Assembly (NCBI GenBank): GCA_030278955.1
Contig: JAOANR010000006.1
Coordinates: forward strand, 57,564,915 to 57,628,914
DNA from: Hygrophila difformis
Taxonomy: Eukaryota > Streptophyta > Magnoliopsida > Lamiales > Acanthaceae
Direction: 5' to 3'
DNA length: 64,000 bases
Below, piece after piece: positions 11,814 through 23,536 of the stretch (its first letter is position 1; each line of letters starts with the position of its first letter). Made by a program: the position numbers and the translations under genes. Below the pieces are notes generated by a model. The model made no database searches. It saw only the letters and a program-made list of their open reading frames with translations, and was not told where the DNA came from.

Positions 11814-12112
11814 CGTGGGACAGGGCTGCATGTGGCAAGGCTTCTCGACTGGGTCTTGTGTCTCTATCCATGTCCGTGTCGCTAAAGCATGGACCGCGAC
11901 AGGAGTTCCTCGACTGGGGCGTGGCTTGGCCTCCAAGGTGTTGCTGGCGCGGAACCTTGGTCGTGGTCGCGGAACCAGTGTTCCTCGACCAGGGTTCCTC
12001 GACTGAATGCTCCCAGACTGGTCTCCTTGGTATGTTGCATGCTGGTCGCTAATCTCTCCTGTGTCGCGGAACCATGGTCCTCGACCAGGCTTCCTCGACC
12101 AGATGTTCCCAG
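11814..12112 (-). repeat. Palindrome array in LTR1 U3, upstream of the TATA box
   Basis: Further units of the same family, more decayed. The clearest inner hairpin is 11965-11990 (GGTCGCGGAAC with GTTCCTCGACC), with an outer pair GCGGAACCTTGG and CCAGGGTTCCTCG around it. Another unit lies near 12039-12100 (TGTCGCGGAACC, GGTCCTCGACCAG). Confidence 0.75.
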
Positions 12113-12453
12113 ACAGAGCTGAATGGGCCAGATGGGCCGAAGCTATTATTTTTGTGGGCTTTTCTATCTTTCCCATCTTTTTGTATTTCGTGGGCTTGTT
12201 TATTCTTTTGCCCATCTTTTTGTTTCCTTTTTCTTTTCTTTTCTTTTTCTCATGTTTTTGGATTTTTCTAACATAAATATGTAATAAAATTACATATTTA
12301 TGCGTTTTTCATACCAGCTCAATATTTTTACAATTATGCATAAATCAGTCCAATTCAACTGCTTTCTTATTTATTATAAGACCGGAATGCGATCAAATGC
12401 CCGTTTCAGACACGGAAATGGATTGAAAGTAATGGTCATTATTGGCCATTATC

Positions 12454-12468
12454 AACATCCTCACATTT
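12454..12468 (-). other. PPT-like motif at the 3' LTR junction, internal A
   Basis: The element strand reads AAATGTGAGGATGTT directly against the start of LTR1 (TGATAATGG). It is only moderately purine-rich. The same 15-mer recurs at 18345-18359 and 20635-20649. Confidence 0.55.
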
Positions 12469-14077
12469 AATACTGATTGTCCCCGAGCAGTCAGAGTCAA
12501 TGTTCCTAAGAACACGGACTCTACCTATTCAATTCATTTTCGTGGCTTCAAAAATTTCATTCTTTTTGGATTGGGATAAGACAATAAAAAACTACAAGTA
12601 TTAAATCCCCTTGATTGCAGTGTTTAATAAAATGATACTTGCTCACTACATCGGGCCTACAAATCAAACACTATTATCAACCCTTCATGAACATCATGTT
12701 TGAAAGATGTAAGGATTAAAAATGAGAATTAAGGGATGACGTGAACACTCAATGAAACAGAGCCTCACATATAAGAGAATCGGAAAATTCACTCACTCTC
12801 AATGGGGTTTAATCAGTGAACACTCATAATCAAATTTAATTAAATTATCCCATAAGCTTGCAATCAGACCAACTCGTCACCGGCTCATTTCTTCAAATCG
12901 AGATCACGAGGTCTTATTTAAGGGTTATAACGGGGCATACGGTTGTAACATTTGGTAGGAAAGGGAATTATTGGGCTAAGAAGTGGCAAGAATTTATTCT
13001 ATCATAACTTGGTATTTTTATTTAAAAATTTATGATCATCATTATTTCTTTCTTTTGCTTTTCTTTTCTATTGCATGACATTAGACTATGTCTAATTTGC
13101 TTTGTCATTTGCAATTTATTGTTGTTGAATAAAGTTCAACTGTTTTTTTTTTAAATCGGTTTGTGAGATACCGATGTTCATGACTTTGATGATCGCAAAT
13201 TTAATGCCTTTTGATAGAATTTATTCTTGCATACTTGGGTTTGAATATTTTGGTCTTTTTGTAAGGATAGGAATAATATAGAGGGCTTCAAAGAAAAATT
13301 AGGCTTAAGGCTCAAATTGGTTAATCCTAAAGGGTAAATATTTTTGGGTTTGGATTTCAAACGAAGGCCAAAAATTTGGGTTTTTCTAAGTGCCTCGATC
13401 ATATGCTCGATTTTTGGAATATGACATAGTCTTGAATCGGTCCCAATTGCAAGTTCTAGTTTCCTTTAATCAAACTGATTCACACATCAAAGAAAATAAA
13501 TGAGTAAAAGTGACTCATGGCTCAAATCTCACAAGGTTGGGTTGATTCATGTCATACGATATTCTCAAATTTAATCAGAGCTTAATTCTAACACTCTATT
13601 CAATCAAGATCTCTAACATGCAGATCTATTACCCAATAAACTGATCGCATCATTAAATTTTTATAGCTCAAAACCTTAGGAATTCATTTCATGCATGTTC
13701 TCATTTATATTATCCCAATTTAAAAGTTTGAAAATTTAATCATAAGCCCAAATTCAACATGTGAATTTAGAGCAAATTTATGCACATTTTGCTGGTTATT
13801 TAATTTAAAGCAGTAAAGAGGCACTGTTGACATACGGAGCATGTCAACAGCATATTTTTGGCCTGACAGTCACTTATTCATCTTGGACTGTCCGACATCT
13901 TTTCAGAAATAAAAGAACCAACAGAAACAAAGAGTGTCGTTGGGGCTGCAAAATCCCAATCTGAAAGCAGTAATTATATCAATTACAAGAGATTTCATTT
14001 GCAAACAAATCTATCTTGCATGAACGAATCGAAATTCTCTTATATGATATTTACAATTAAGCTAAAAAATGATGGAG
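12469..14077. other. Internal A, 3' untranslated stretch
   Basis: AT-rich non-coding sequence between the accessory ORF stop and the 3' LTR. The only open frames are short (about 75 codons at 13178-13402) and I do not believe them. No other structure seen. Confidence 0.5.
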
Positions 14078-17000
14078 TCAGGAATCGCCATCTTTCTTCT
14101 CATCCGATCTCTTGGAGGAGCCAACTTCATCAGGGATCTTCTTGAGCAAGGTTTGCATGATCTGATTTTGACTGAGGATCAGTGATTCCACCATCTTTTG
14201 ATTTCTCTCTTCTTTTTCTAGCATCATCATTCTGAATTCTTCGTCTCTCTTTTCCTTCTCCAACTTCTCCTTCCGTTTCTCTTCCTTTTTCTCTCCTACG
14301 CTCTTGGCGTTCTTCTTCAGCCCTCTTTCTCTGTTCCTCATGACTTGTCATAATGGCATCTGTCATAGACTTCATTCCTTCGAGCATAGATTGACTCATC
14401 CTGCTCATCATCTCGAATGCTTGGGAATCAGCCGGAAACTGAGATACATTCTGGCTTTGAGGTGTCTGCGGTTGAGTAGGAAACGGGGATGCCGGAGTAG
14501 GAAAAGGCATCTCTGTTTGCTCTTGCTGAGATCTCTCTTGTGCTGTAGTAGAAGGTCCCGCATCAGTACGGGCTTGCTTTGTTCCCTTCTTTTCCCTTGG
14601 CGGTCTACTCCTCTTTTTTGGTGCTTGCCTTCCGGATATGAATGAGGATTGAGCATCTGAATCGCCTCCACCATACAGCTGGGGAAAAGAGTATCTAATT
14701 CGTTCTGTCAGAGGCAACCTTGGCACGCTGATGGGAGGGTTTATCTTCACGGTGTCGTCCCCTGCAAATGCGCTCAAGTCGACGTTCTGGGCAACACAGA
14801 TTCTTCTTATTAAGTTCGGGTAGCACAAAGCCTACCTGTCCTCTAACCGCGCTACTATGACATCAAATACATGCCTTCCTACGTTCAACTTTGCTCCGCT
14901 CCACATTCGTGCGAATCCCATCAGAACACTCCCAGATGTGTTGTGTGGGTGCGAGTTGGGCCGAATCTTTGACATGTAAAATTCGTAGGTTGGCATGAAA
15001 TGCATTCGTAAGAAGTTGGTATCAAAAGTGTGCCCTGGGGCGGTGATTCTTGTCATGCTGTTGGCCACGGTTGCATACTTTGCATACTCCTTTGTCTTGG
15101 CCCTCTTTACCATGATTTCTTCAGGGGGAAACTCACTCATGATGTCCGGGGTTCCAAAGAATTGATTCAACCATTCTGGTGAGATGTCTATTACATGGCC
15201 CCGGATCCAAGTTGTTCTGTTGGCGGCATTGATATTGCAAAAGAATTCTCTTGTCAACTCAACAAAGCCATCTTCGTCATGATGCAGCATAAAATTTCCC
15301 CATTCTTGATTTCTGTAAAAGGTTTCGACAGTGAGATGAAGCAAGGCATCCTGTCTGAACCCTTTATCAGGCACTATCATCTTCTGTAGCTTTGCATACA
15401 GTTCTGCTCTTTCCTTGCTACCATTAAACTTAATCTGCACTTCTTCTTCACTTAGCTGCTTCTCTTTCTCATACTGTTTCGATCCCATCCTTTGCCTCAC
15501 AGAGTTCTCAGACCAAAACTCTACTGGCCGAATAGATCCGACTGATTCATCGTCGCTCGAGTGCCAATCTGTTTGGTCATCACCCTCCTGCGGTTGCTCA
15601 TTCATCGGAACAGCTTCACGTGCCCTCTGACTCGATTCTCCATAAGCTGTCTCTTCTCCAAGCTCCTCCCCGTCTTTGCTAATCCGTGCAGATTGTCCGA
15701 CAGGACGTTGGAAAATGGGCGCCAACTGCTCCATAAATTCATTCTCTTCCTGCATGGCTTCCTCTCTATCGTCAGCCATGTCCTGTGGTTCATTCGCTTT
15801 GGTCTGTGGCTCTACAAGTCTTTGTTGCTCAACGGCTTTTTCCTTTAACAAATCCGCCAATGTGACTGGGTTCGTGGGAGTTTCAGCAGTTCTGATCACA
15901 GCTTCGATTCTGGCAGTGCCCACAAGTGGATCAACAATTCGGGATGCCTCTGTCTGGTAACGAATCTGTTCAGGCCCCTCTCCTTGGTCGATCCTTGCTT
16001 CGATCTGCTTATTCAGCCTGTTCCTTATGTCTCCCACGATTGTTTCCCTGTCGTGAGCAGTGGGGCCAGTCCATGCAGGAGGTTGTTCTTCTTTGATTTT
16101 CAGTCCAGTTCCCTCTTTTCCGCCTGTGATCATTAAATCATCATCGCCTTCCCGTCCAACTTCCCCAGTTCCTTCAGACTTTCTGGCTTCTAAATCAGCT
16201 TGAAGTTTTTCAGCAACTTCTCTGTCATGCGCTTCTTTCTTTTTCTTTTCCTCTTCAGCCCTGGTCTGCTGAATATTCTTTCTTATCTGCTCCTCCTCCG
16301 CAGCTTTCCTTGCTCTTTCAGCTCGTTCCTGCTCACTTAACTTATCCACTCCTGAACCACCTGTTCCTTGATCAAGCAGACCAGCTAATGCAAGTTCATC
16401 ATTTTGCATTTTCCGGGCCAGTTCAGCATCTTGAGCAATCAGTTCTTTTCTTTTAGGCGGTGGAGGTGGCATTGGTCTCTTGCCTCTGTCCTTGGGATCC
16501 GTAGGTGCTGCCACTTTCCTAACAGTTGGTTCAGGTTCATTGATCACCACTTTCTTTTCCGGAGCTCTTGCTGTTTTATCTTTTTCAGCAGATTTTATTA
16601 ATCTTCTTCTCATTCCAGGTTGAGGCACGGGCTGATCTCCGGGTGCAACAGCAGTAGAAGATGTTTGCTTGGGTGGGATGGGTGGATCAGTGGTGGCAGG
16701 TGCTGCAGCAGATGTTGGCATTTCAGACTGAGTTGGCTGTACTGAAGTCTGAACTGTTTCTTGTTGTACCACCGGCTCGGTGGTAGCAGCTTCCTGCACT
16801 TCGGTTTGCCCTCTTGGCGGCAAAGCTGAAGCTTGTACTGCTGGCTGGGTAGACTGTGGGTTGGCTTCAGGAGGAGTGGAAAAGTAGGCATCGATCTCAG
16901 CGTCTGGATCTTCCTGATTTTCTTGTTGCGTTTCTTCCTGAGCTTCCTGAGTCCCGAACAACCTGTGTGCAAATCTCAGATAATCGTGCACAAATGTCTG

Positions 17001-18270
17001 ACTTGTGATCCGTACCAGTTTGAACTCCCATGCCTTCTTGATTCGTGTGCAAAACAAACTTCTGATTTTATGGTTATAATGCATGACCTTCATTCTGTTT
17101 CCCTCCTTCCCATATTTCAGGGCTTCACTATCCATTTCCATGAGGAGTTCAAGATATGAAGTTCTGTATTGCTCCATCATGGTGTTGATCATATCCCTTT
17201 CCAGCTCTTCTGTCACATAAGTCATTCTTTGCGCTACATCGTACTTCAGATATTCCCCTGCCTCGGCCTTAGTCATCAATCTGAGTTGCGTCTTTTTATC
17301 TGTCATCACTGACCAATTGTGGTGCTGCACCTCATAAAGGGCTTTCTCCCTTAATTCTCTGATGTGCTCGGGAAATCCAGGATCTACCTCATTTCCCTTC
17401 TCAATTGGTCTCGTCTGGCCGAACCGCTTGTTTATGAAAATCATTTCAAAGTTATCCTCATCTGGCAGGGTCAATCCTTTATCCAATCTTTCTTGTGTTA
17501 TGAACCCTTTGCCTTTGCCCCACAGATGTGCCATCTCATGCCATTCCTTCCGAGCTACATTGATTTCTTCTTTGAACTTGTTCAGCATGGTAGAGTTCCT
17601 TTCTGCGTTGAACTCCTCAATTCTCCACAGCTTGTGGAGCAGGTTGTAACTCATTTCCCTATGCCTTTGCTTAGCCTGCTTGGTTACCCATTTCTGCTCT
17701 TCTCTGCCCATGTTATCAAATAACCGCGGGTTCCAAATGCAGGGGAAGGCTTCATGCATTGAGATGGCTCCCTTTCCCAATATTTGGCTCACCGGTAAAG
17801 GTCTTTCCACAAACTGCAATCGTACTTGAGGATCTATGGGTTGATCGGGAATGAGTATATCATAATTCGAGATATCGATTCCCACTGTTCCATCTTCTAG
17901 ATGACGTTGCCAGACGGCTGTGTGTATCTGGAACTTCAGTGTGATCCTTTCCAGATGTACTTCGGGTGTCATTATGGAATCATTCGGGGCATGATCTGTC
18001 ATTAGTTCCCAAAACTTCAACATGTGATAAGAAAAATCCCTTTCTATGTTTGTCAGAGCGGTTGATCTATCTGCAGGAGGGATGTTTACGTCCCATCCGG
18101 GCCTTAATGATAACTCAGCTTGGGTGCCCTGGTCCAACGGTACACTGTACACGCTTATCAGTGCTTCCCTGAGCTTTTTGATCTGGGTTCTGTTCGCAGA
18201 GGCTTCTATTGCTGCTTGATGTAGAGTGCAATCAGGCAGTCCAAGTGCCGACTTAATCACTTTCTCGTTC
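14078..18270 (-). pseudogene. Giant-element accessory ORF, exon 2, copy A
   Basis: The only large gene of the element, about 1.4 k codons with exon 1 at 19661-19704. The unspliced frame opens at 18299, but TATATTTTTTAG before 18270 looks like a splice acceptor. In order (approximate residues): a basic and amphipathic N-terminal half (1-460), a Pro/Gln/Thr-rich linker (470-560), a Lys/Glu coiled coil (650-750), a segment resembling the putative plant transposon protein domain (about 950-1200: REFFCNI, WIRGHVIDIS, WLNQFFG, GSVLMGFARMW), a basic Ser/Pro linker and a C-terminal Glu/Lys coiled coil (1330-1405, ending KDGDS). I see no zinc knuckle, protease or polymerase motif. Copy A has two lesions: CAG to TAG at about 14832-14834, and one extra T near 14285-14290. 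Function unknown; a structural or packaging role is conceivable. Confidence 0.8.
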
Positions 18271-19660
18271 CTAAAAAATATAGGAAGTATTAGCTCCACT
18301 CAAGTTTTTATGTTTTTCGAGGATCAGGTTTCAAGTTAAAAATCAACATCCTCACATTTTGAGCTTTGCTTGAAATGTGATTTATTTGATCAGTACTCAA
18401 AACTTTATCAAAAGGCAGATGCCATAATTAAAAAAAGTCTAAGTCATTGGACTTAGAGAAATTTTTAGTGGCTATTGGGCCCAAAAAGTTTGATTTTTAA
18501 TTTTATTAAACAAGCTTGAGGCACTTGTTGAAAGATGGAATGAGATGAGAATGACGGGACTGGATGCTCGAAATTGGAATGTGCAGTGGAGACGTGGCGT
18601 AATGGATTTGCAAACTCCGAATTGCTCGGGCTGTCTTTGGACAGTTGAAACATTCAAGAGGGGGTGCAAACACTATTTTTAGTTTTTAAATGGTTGACTT
18701 GTTTTATTTAATGAAAAAAAGTGGGATGTGTGGGGTCCCAATTTTTGGATTTTGAAAACGATAGCAGTTTTAAGTGGCAAAAGTTACTGCTACTTCAACT
18801 CACACATTTAGTTCCATTGGGAACCAAAACACACTTGTCAACCAAAATTCCTAACAACTATTTTTGTCTTTTTGTGAAAAAGTGAAATCAGGAAAAAGGG
18901 GTGTTGGGGTGTGCACAGGGGCTGCTGAAAAGGGGATTGGGTGCACTGGGATTGCCACAAACAAACACACAGCCACTTTTTCAACTTGCAGTGCATACAT
19001 ATACAGGACACCCACAAGGAAAACAGCATTAAATGATCTCTAAGGCATGCAAACAACATGAACACTTAAACAGATTTCACAGCCATGCTAACACCCTTCA
19101 TGCTTCAAAAACCTCAAGCTCAACCAAACTGGCATGCTTTATCTAGTCTAAAATAACAATCATGAGTCATCAACAACACTAACCTATTCAGAAATAACCC
19201 AGTGTTCATTGAAAGACAAAATTGATTCAAACTTCTCAAACATAGCAGATACATAATTCAAACATGCTCAAAGACAACATTGCAATAGGGCATAGCAAAG
19301 CATGATGTGGATATCGAACAAACTGTGAACCTTTAAAAACTCGACAATGGAGGAAATTACCCCCTGTCGAACCCTAAGGTTTTGGCTATGTTCTCTAGAT
19401 AACCCAGGCTCTTAAAATCAAATATCTAAACAACCCCTAACATTCCTCACCAACACAAACCGAATGCCCACCCCCTCAATCATGCTCGCCCTACACCCAT
19501 CGTGACATAGGATTCACATAATCAATGCCCACAACTAACAATCCTCAAAACCAAACTCAAACAGTGGAGAAGTAACACATGGAAACCCATTTACACACTA
19601 TCGTGAGTCAGAACACGAAAATCCCCAAAATCGCGAAAACAGGGGCCCGAGAATGCTTAC
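18271..19660 (-). other. Predicted 1390-bp intron of the accessory gene, copy A
   Basis: On the element strand the donor is CTG|GTAAGC (GTAAGC at 19660-19655) and the acceptor TTTTTTAG|GAAC (AG at 18272-18271). Joining them keeps frame: TG + G gives Trp, then Asn-Glu-Lys-Val. The intron is AT-rich and lacks a long open frame. It contains one PPT-like motif at 18345-18359. Not experimentally supported. Confidence 0.6.
18345..18379 (-). other. Second copy of the PPT-like motif with hairpin, copy A
   Basis: AAATGTGAGGATGTT on the element strand. The overlapping stretch 18353-18379 folds as an imperfect hairpin (CACATTTTGAGC with GCTTGAAATGTG). It lies about 75 bp upstream of exon 2. Confidence 0.55.
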
Positions 19661-19704
19661 CAGGGTTCGGTATGCTTTGGAGATGATGAAGATGATGGTT
19701 CCAT
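19661..19704 (-). CDS. Giant-element accessory gene, predicted exon 1, copy A
   Basis: A 44-nt coding exon beginning at the ATG at 19704 and encoding MEPSSSSSPKHTEP, then the first two bases of Trp completed by exon 2. The SSSP-K start resembles the start of the extra ORF of the SIRE-type element at 56096 (MASSSSPKSPSEF), which supports this as the real N-terminus rather than the ATG at 18299 (whose first codons MELILPIFF overlap the splice acceptor). It lies about 150 bp downstream of a TATA-like box at 19857-19864. Confidence 0.55.
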
Positions 19705-19856
19705 GGCGACAATCGGACAGAGTTTCGCCTGAGTTTGGTCGGAAGTGGGTTGCGAAGAACACGGTGGTGTGCTTCGGGAGAGGCAGTTTCAGAGGAGAGG
19801 ATTTCGAAAAAAATCTAAGTGTTGGAAGTGTAGGGAGGAAGAGGGAGAAGAGGGGG

Positions 19857-19895
19857 TTTAAATACTGATGGGCCAGTCGTGGAACCCTAGCCCAT
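19857..19895 (-). promoter_or_regulatory. Putative internal promoter of the accessory gene, copy A
   Basis: The element strand has GTATTTAAACC (TATTTAAA, 19864-19857) followed by a pyrimidine-rich stretch. Upstream at 19879-19895 is GTGGAACCCTAGCCCAT (plus-strand reading), nearly identical to the module above the LTR TATA box at 11741-11758. Inferred promoter. Confidence 0.5.
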
Positions 19896-20277
19896 TGTCG
19901 CGGAACAGGGTTCCTTGACTGGGCTCGGCGACATTAGAGGTGTCGCGGAGTATGGCATTTGGTCGCGGAGCAACGCTCCTCGACTAGGGGTATCGTGACC
20001 GAGTTGGAGAGAGAAAGGGGTTAAGTGCAAATCGTGTCGCGGAACTGGTACCCGGTCGCGGAACAGTGGTCCGCGACACGGTGTATTGCGACCGCGACAA
20101 GCATTACTCAGGGACAAGTGAAATCTGGTCGCGGAAGTGAGCCGGGTCGCGGGGCAGTGTCCCGCGACAAAGTGGCCATTCCGCGACACAGACTTCACTA
20201 TAAGGGGGAAATTGTGTCGCGATTCTCCTTTTGGGCGCGGGGCAGTGTCCCGCGACACAGAAGGGATTCCGCGACAT
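19873..20277 (-). repeat. Two-tier palindrome array in internal A leader
   Basis: About five tandem units. Clear inner hairpins include GTCGCGGG (20146-20153) with CCCGCGAC (20161-20168), the GCGCGGGGC with GTCCCGCGACA unit near 20233-20257, and GGTCGCGGAGC with GCTCCTCGAC near 19959-19986. Each has an outer pair such as GGTCGCGGAAGTGAGCC (starting about 20128) with GGCCATTCCGCGAC (starting about 20174). It lies between the PBS and the putative internal promoter. Confidence 0.85.
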
Positions 20278-20634
20278 TTTTATTTTGAATTTTCAAATTT
20301 TCAACGGACTGGGCCCGATTGTGATGTTTGGGCCTGAGTCCATTTTATTTGCCTTGGGTCTGAATTAATTCAGTCCAAGTAAATTCAAAATATTGGGCTG
20401 GAATTTAAATCAATCTACTTGCACAAAATTAGGTCGGGTCAGCTCCATTTATCTGCGAAATTTATTCCGGATTTTAAATTGCTTTAAATTCCGAGAATCT
20501 TTTCTTAGATTTGTGGAATTTACCCAACCAAGAACCTGGTTTTCCATGCTATTTTTCTGCTCCTTCTTTTTGATGGTTCCGGAATTCCTGCAAAGTAGAT
20601 AAATACCCGATTGGTTAGGTTTTCTCCTCAAATA

Positions 20635-20671
20635 AACATCCTCACATTTAGAGTCTTAGTACTCTAAATGT
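20635..20671 (-). other. Third copy of the PPT-like motif with perfect hairpin, copy A
   Basis: The motif 20635-20649 overlaps a perfect 11-bp stem: ACATTTAGAGT (20644-20654) with ACTCTAAATGT (20661-20671), loop CTTAGT. It lies about 125 bp inside the PBS. Confidence 0.6.
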
Positions 20672-20778
20672 TTAATTGATTTGAGGGTACTTCTCCGTTC
20701 TGAAACAAATAGATAAGCTACACTAGCTAGCTATGAGTAATCAGGAGTGTAATTCTCTTAATAAACGACGCTGCATCC

Positions 20779-20796
20779 TCCCCGGCAACGGCGCCA
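20779..20796 (-). other. Primer-binding site, internal A (Tat/Ogre type)
   Basis: The element strand reads TGGCGCCGTTGCCGGGGA, directly next to LTR2. This PBS is common in the plant Ty3/gypsy Tat lineage (Ogre, Retand and related LARDs). It fixes the element orientation as minus. Confidence 0.9.
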
Positions 20797-23536
20797 TGAA
20801 ACTTTTGACAATTTCGTCACACGAGTATTTCTAAAATATCCCAGGTTAAATTTATTAAATAAAAAGAGTTATAAGTCGTGGGAAAGGGGTTTAAGGATAT
20901 ATTCCACTTTTTATTACTCATGAGAGTAAACTTTGAGTTCAAGTGGCATTACGAACCTCCCCGGCATGAAATCTCTGACAATTTCATGCCTTGAAGATCC
21001 TTGCCATGAAACTTTTGACAAGTTCTCTCTTCATGAGTATTTTCTGAAAAATCGTAATCCTGGTTTTCAATTTTATTTAATGAAACCAATTTATGATGGC
21101 GGAGTTGGGATTAGGGATATATTTATAGGTTGTCACGTTTTTATTACTCGTGTTAAGAAACTGTGGCCCGAAAGCGCACGGTGTCAAAAATTGCAGTAAT
21201 TTATAGTAAGACCGGATCGTTCACTGGAGGATGTGCGATAGAAGCAGGGCCCACGTCGTTTACTAAGATTTTCCACTCGGTTACTCAATTCAAGTTTGTG
21301 TTTTGACTATCAACTACTTGACAGAATTTAAACTAAGTTATGAAAGCGATAGAATAAAGCAGGTAAAATCATTCTAGGAGGCGAATTAAACAATATCTAA
21401 GAAAGCAATAAAATTAATCTAAGATAGCGGTTAAAATTATTCTAAGAAAGCAGATTTAAAATATGACAGAAGGGACAGGAAGAAAAGAATAAAGATTGGA
21501 CAAGATTCAGATGAAAACACAGTTAAACTTCCAATTTAATACACAGATCTTAGCTTGGGATAATCCTTTCAGTTAGCTAACTCTCATGCTCTCTATACCA
21601 TGTTCCCTTTAACAGACAGGTACTTACAGCAAGAGTTTACATGCTCTTAAGAAAACAAACTCTAAGATACCACAAACTTATAACTCCTCTTGCAATGCCT
21701 TGCGAGAGTATGTTAGCCATCTGTGGTGGACAAGAAACACCTGACAAATCACTTATTGAAGTATCAAGTACTGCTATCATTCCCCCATGTCACGCCCAAG
21801 GATTCTAATTAAGCCCTGAACTATCCCTTAACTCTCAGTCCTAGTAGCAGTTACACAACTCTCAATACAACCGAGTGACCTCTAACGAAAGCATTTAAAA
21901 GAAAGCGGTAAAAGAAAGCGGTAAAGAAAGCATTTAAAATCCTATCACTCGGAGGTTTTTGAAAGTCTGACCCTGGTAGTAAAAGAAAGCCCCCAGTCAG
22001 AATGACCGGACGTGGATCAAGAATTCCCGGCTCTCGGTGAACCGCTCGCAGTGTTCACTTCCTTCCGGATGGTTATGAGATACAAACTAATGAAATAAAC
22101 TAATAAATTAGTTCATCCCGGATGCACTCACTCAGGACTCAAAAATAGGCTTTGGCAGAAGAGGATAGCAGTTGAAAGAATACTCAACCCTATCTTAGAA
22201 AGTAACCAAGGCCCGAATGTTGTTCCTCTAGTATTATCTGTCACACCTCATCTGAATCCAAGTGGACTCTGAGTCAGTGCAATATTTAATATAAGATTTC
22301 CAACATACAACAATTCTGGAAAATAATAGATGTTTGAAAATCATTCCCTAAACAGGTACTAGACTCTCAATAAGAACACAGACCCTTTCAGTCTAGGTGA
22401 GACCTAATCGCTGACTCTGCTTCTAATTTCCCAAAATCAATCCTCAGTAGAATATGAATTAGTCATAGCAGAGGAATTTATCCCTTACTAAGATCCGGAT
22501 TTTATAAATGAATTTTTGTTGGAAATTTATTGTGAGACATCTGATTAAAATCAAGACTCCTATGTCCAAGGGAAGGATCCCAAAATAATTAGACCACAAT
22601 ATTTACATAATAATATCATGCATAATTTTATAGAGAAGTGCAAAATTAAATTAACCCAAAATATAAGGTGGGTTTAGACAGAAGTTGGAACACAACGATG
22701 AAATAGCCGGAGATGAGAAGAATTTATTTGGCTAAAAAGATGGGAAAAATAACTGGGGTTATCTGGACTGCAAACATCTGCTGTTCAGGTCCCAACTATT
22801 CCAGGTGAAATGGTTTTAGACAGCAGAAAACCTTAATTGATAGTGATCGCTATCACCAAGATTTCTACTATCTGAGAAATGAGAGAAAAACCTACATGTT
22901 CTCTTACTGTAAAACTATTCAAACAATGTTGATCGACACCGTTTGATAATGGTACAGCTCGAAATTCAGGGTTTGAAATTAAGATAAATAATTAGAAACT
23001 GTATCAGGATAGGAGTCAGCTGAGCAGCTATTATAATCCCGGATAGACGAACCGCCAAGGCTTCCACCGACCACTATCCGGACCATGCAAAGTAACATCT
23101 AGTAATTAATATACAGACTACGAGCTAGTTACCTGTGTGGGAATACCCGCCAACATTAGTCTGTTATATTTCTTACTAGCTGTTTCACACAACACGGAAA
23201 AGACAAAATAAATAAAAGAAAATATTTTCGGGTCATCTTGTATGAAAGACATTGGTTTCTCATGCAAGGGTATGGAATTAAATCCATAATTACTCATTAT
23301 GTCTAAATAATCACTCATTCCATAATTAATTAATTAATTACAGTCCGGATTATATACTTAGATCATTAGAGTTTAATTTTTTTTATAGAAGAGTCTTTTA
23401 ATGGTAATTGAACAAAGCTCTTTATATCAAAATAATCATGGGTTGAGATCATTGGATTTCAACCTCAAAATATTAATATAAAGGTTCAATTAATTAATGG
23501 GGTGAGATGGAGAATAAAAATTTGGCAAAAAGGTGC

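Larger units (their letters stand above)
7921..12454 (-). repeat. Giant-element LTR1 (3' terminal LTR), 4534 bp
   Basis: Starts TGAAACTTTT and ends GGCCATTATCA on the plus strand. It lacks two small insertions shared by LTR2 and LTR3 (TTAGGGA-like near 8232 and a GGTAAAAGAAAGC repeat near 9025). Contents: two palindrome arrays (10640-11126 and 11814-12112) and a TATA box at 11731-11737. The rest is AT-rich non-coding sequence. Small open frames here do not look like proteins. Confidence 0.92.

Noticed and set aside
13178..13402. 75-codon minus-strand ORF in the 3' untranslated part of internal A (also 26077-26301)
   Set aside because: Lys/Leu/Ser-rich text typical of AT-rich non-coding DNA. 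Present in both copies simply because the region was duplicated.
14304..18172. Numerous plus-strand open frames of 60-120 codons opposite the accessory ORF
   Set aside because: Antisense shadows of the long minus-strand gene. Codon use and content are uninformative, and they repeat at the same offsets in copy B.
14078..18270. Accessory ORF as a Gag protein
   Set aside because: No zinc knuckle or recognisable capsid pattern. The coiled coils alone do not support it. A divergent capsid fold cannot be excluded without structure prediction.
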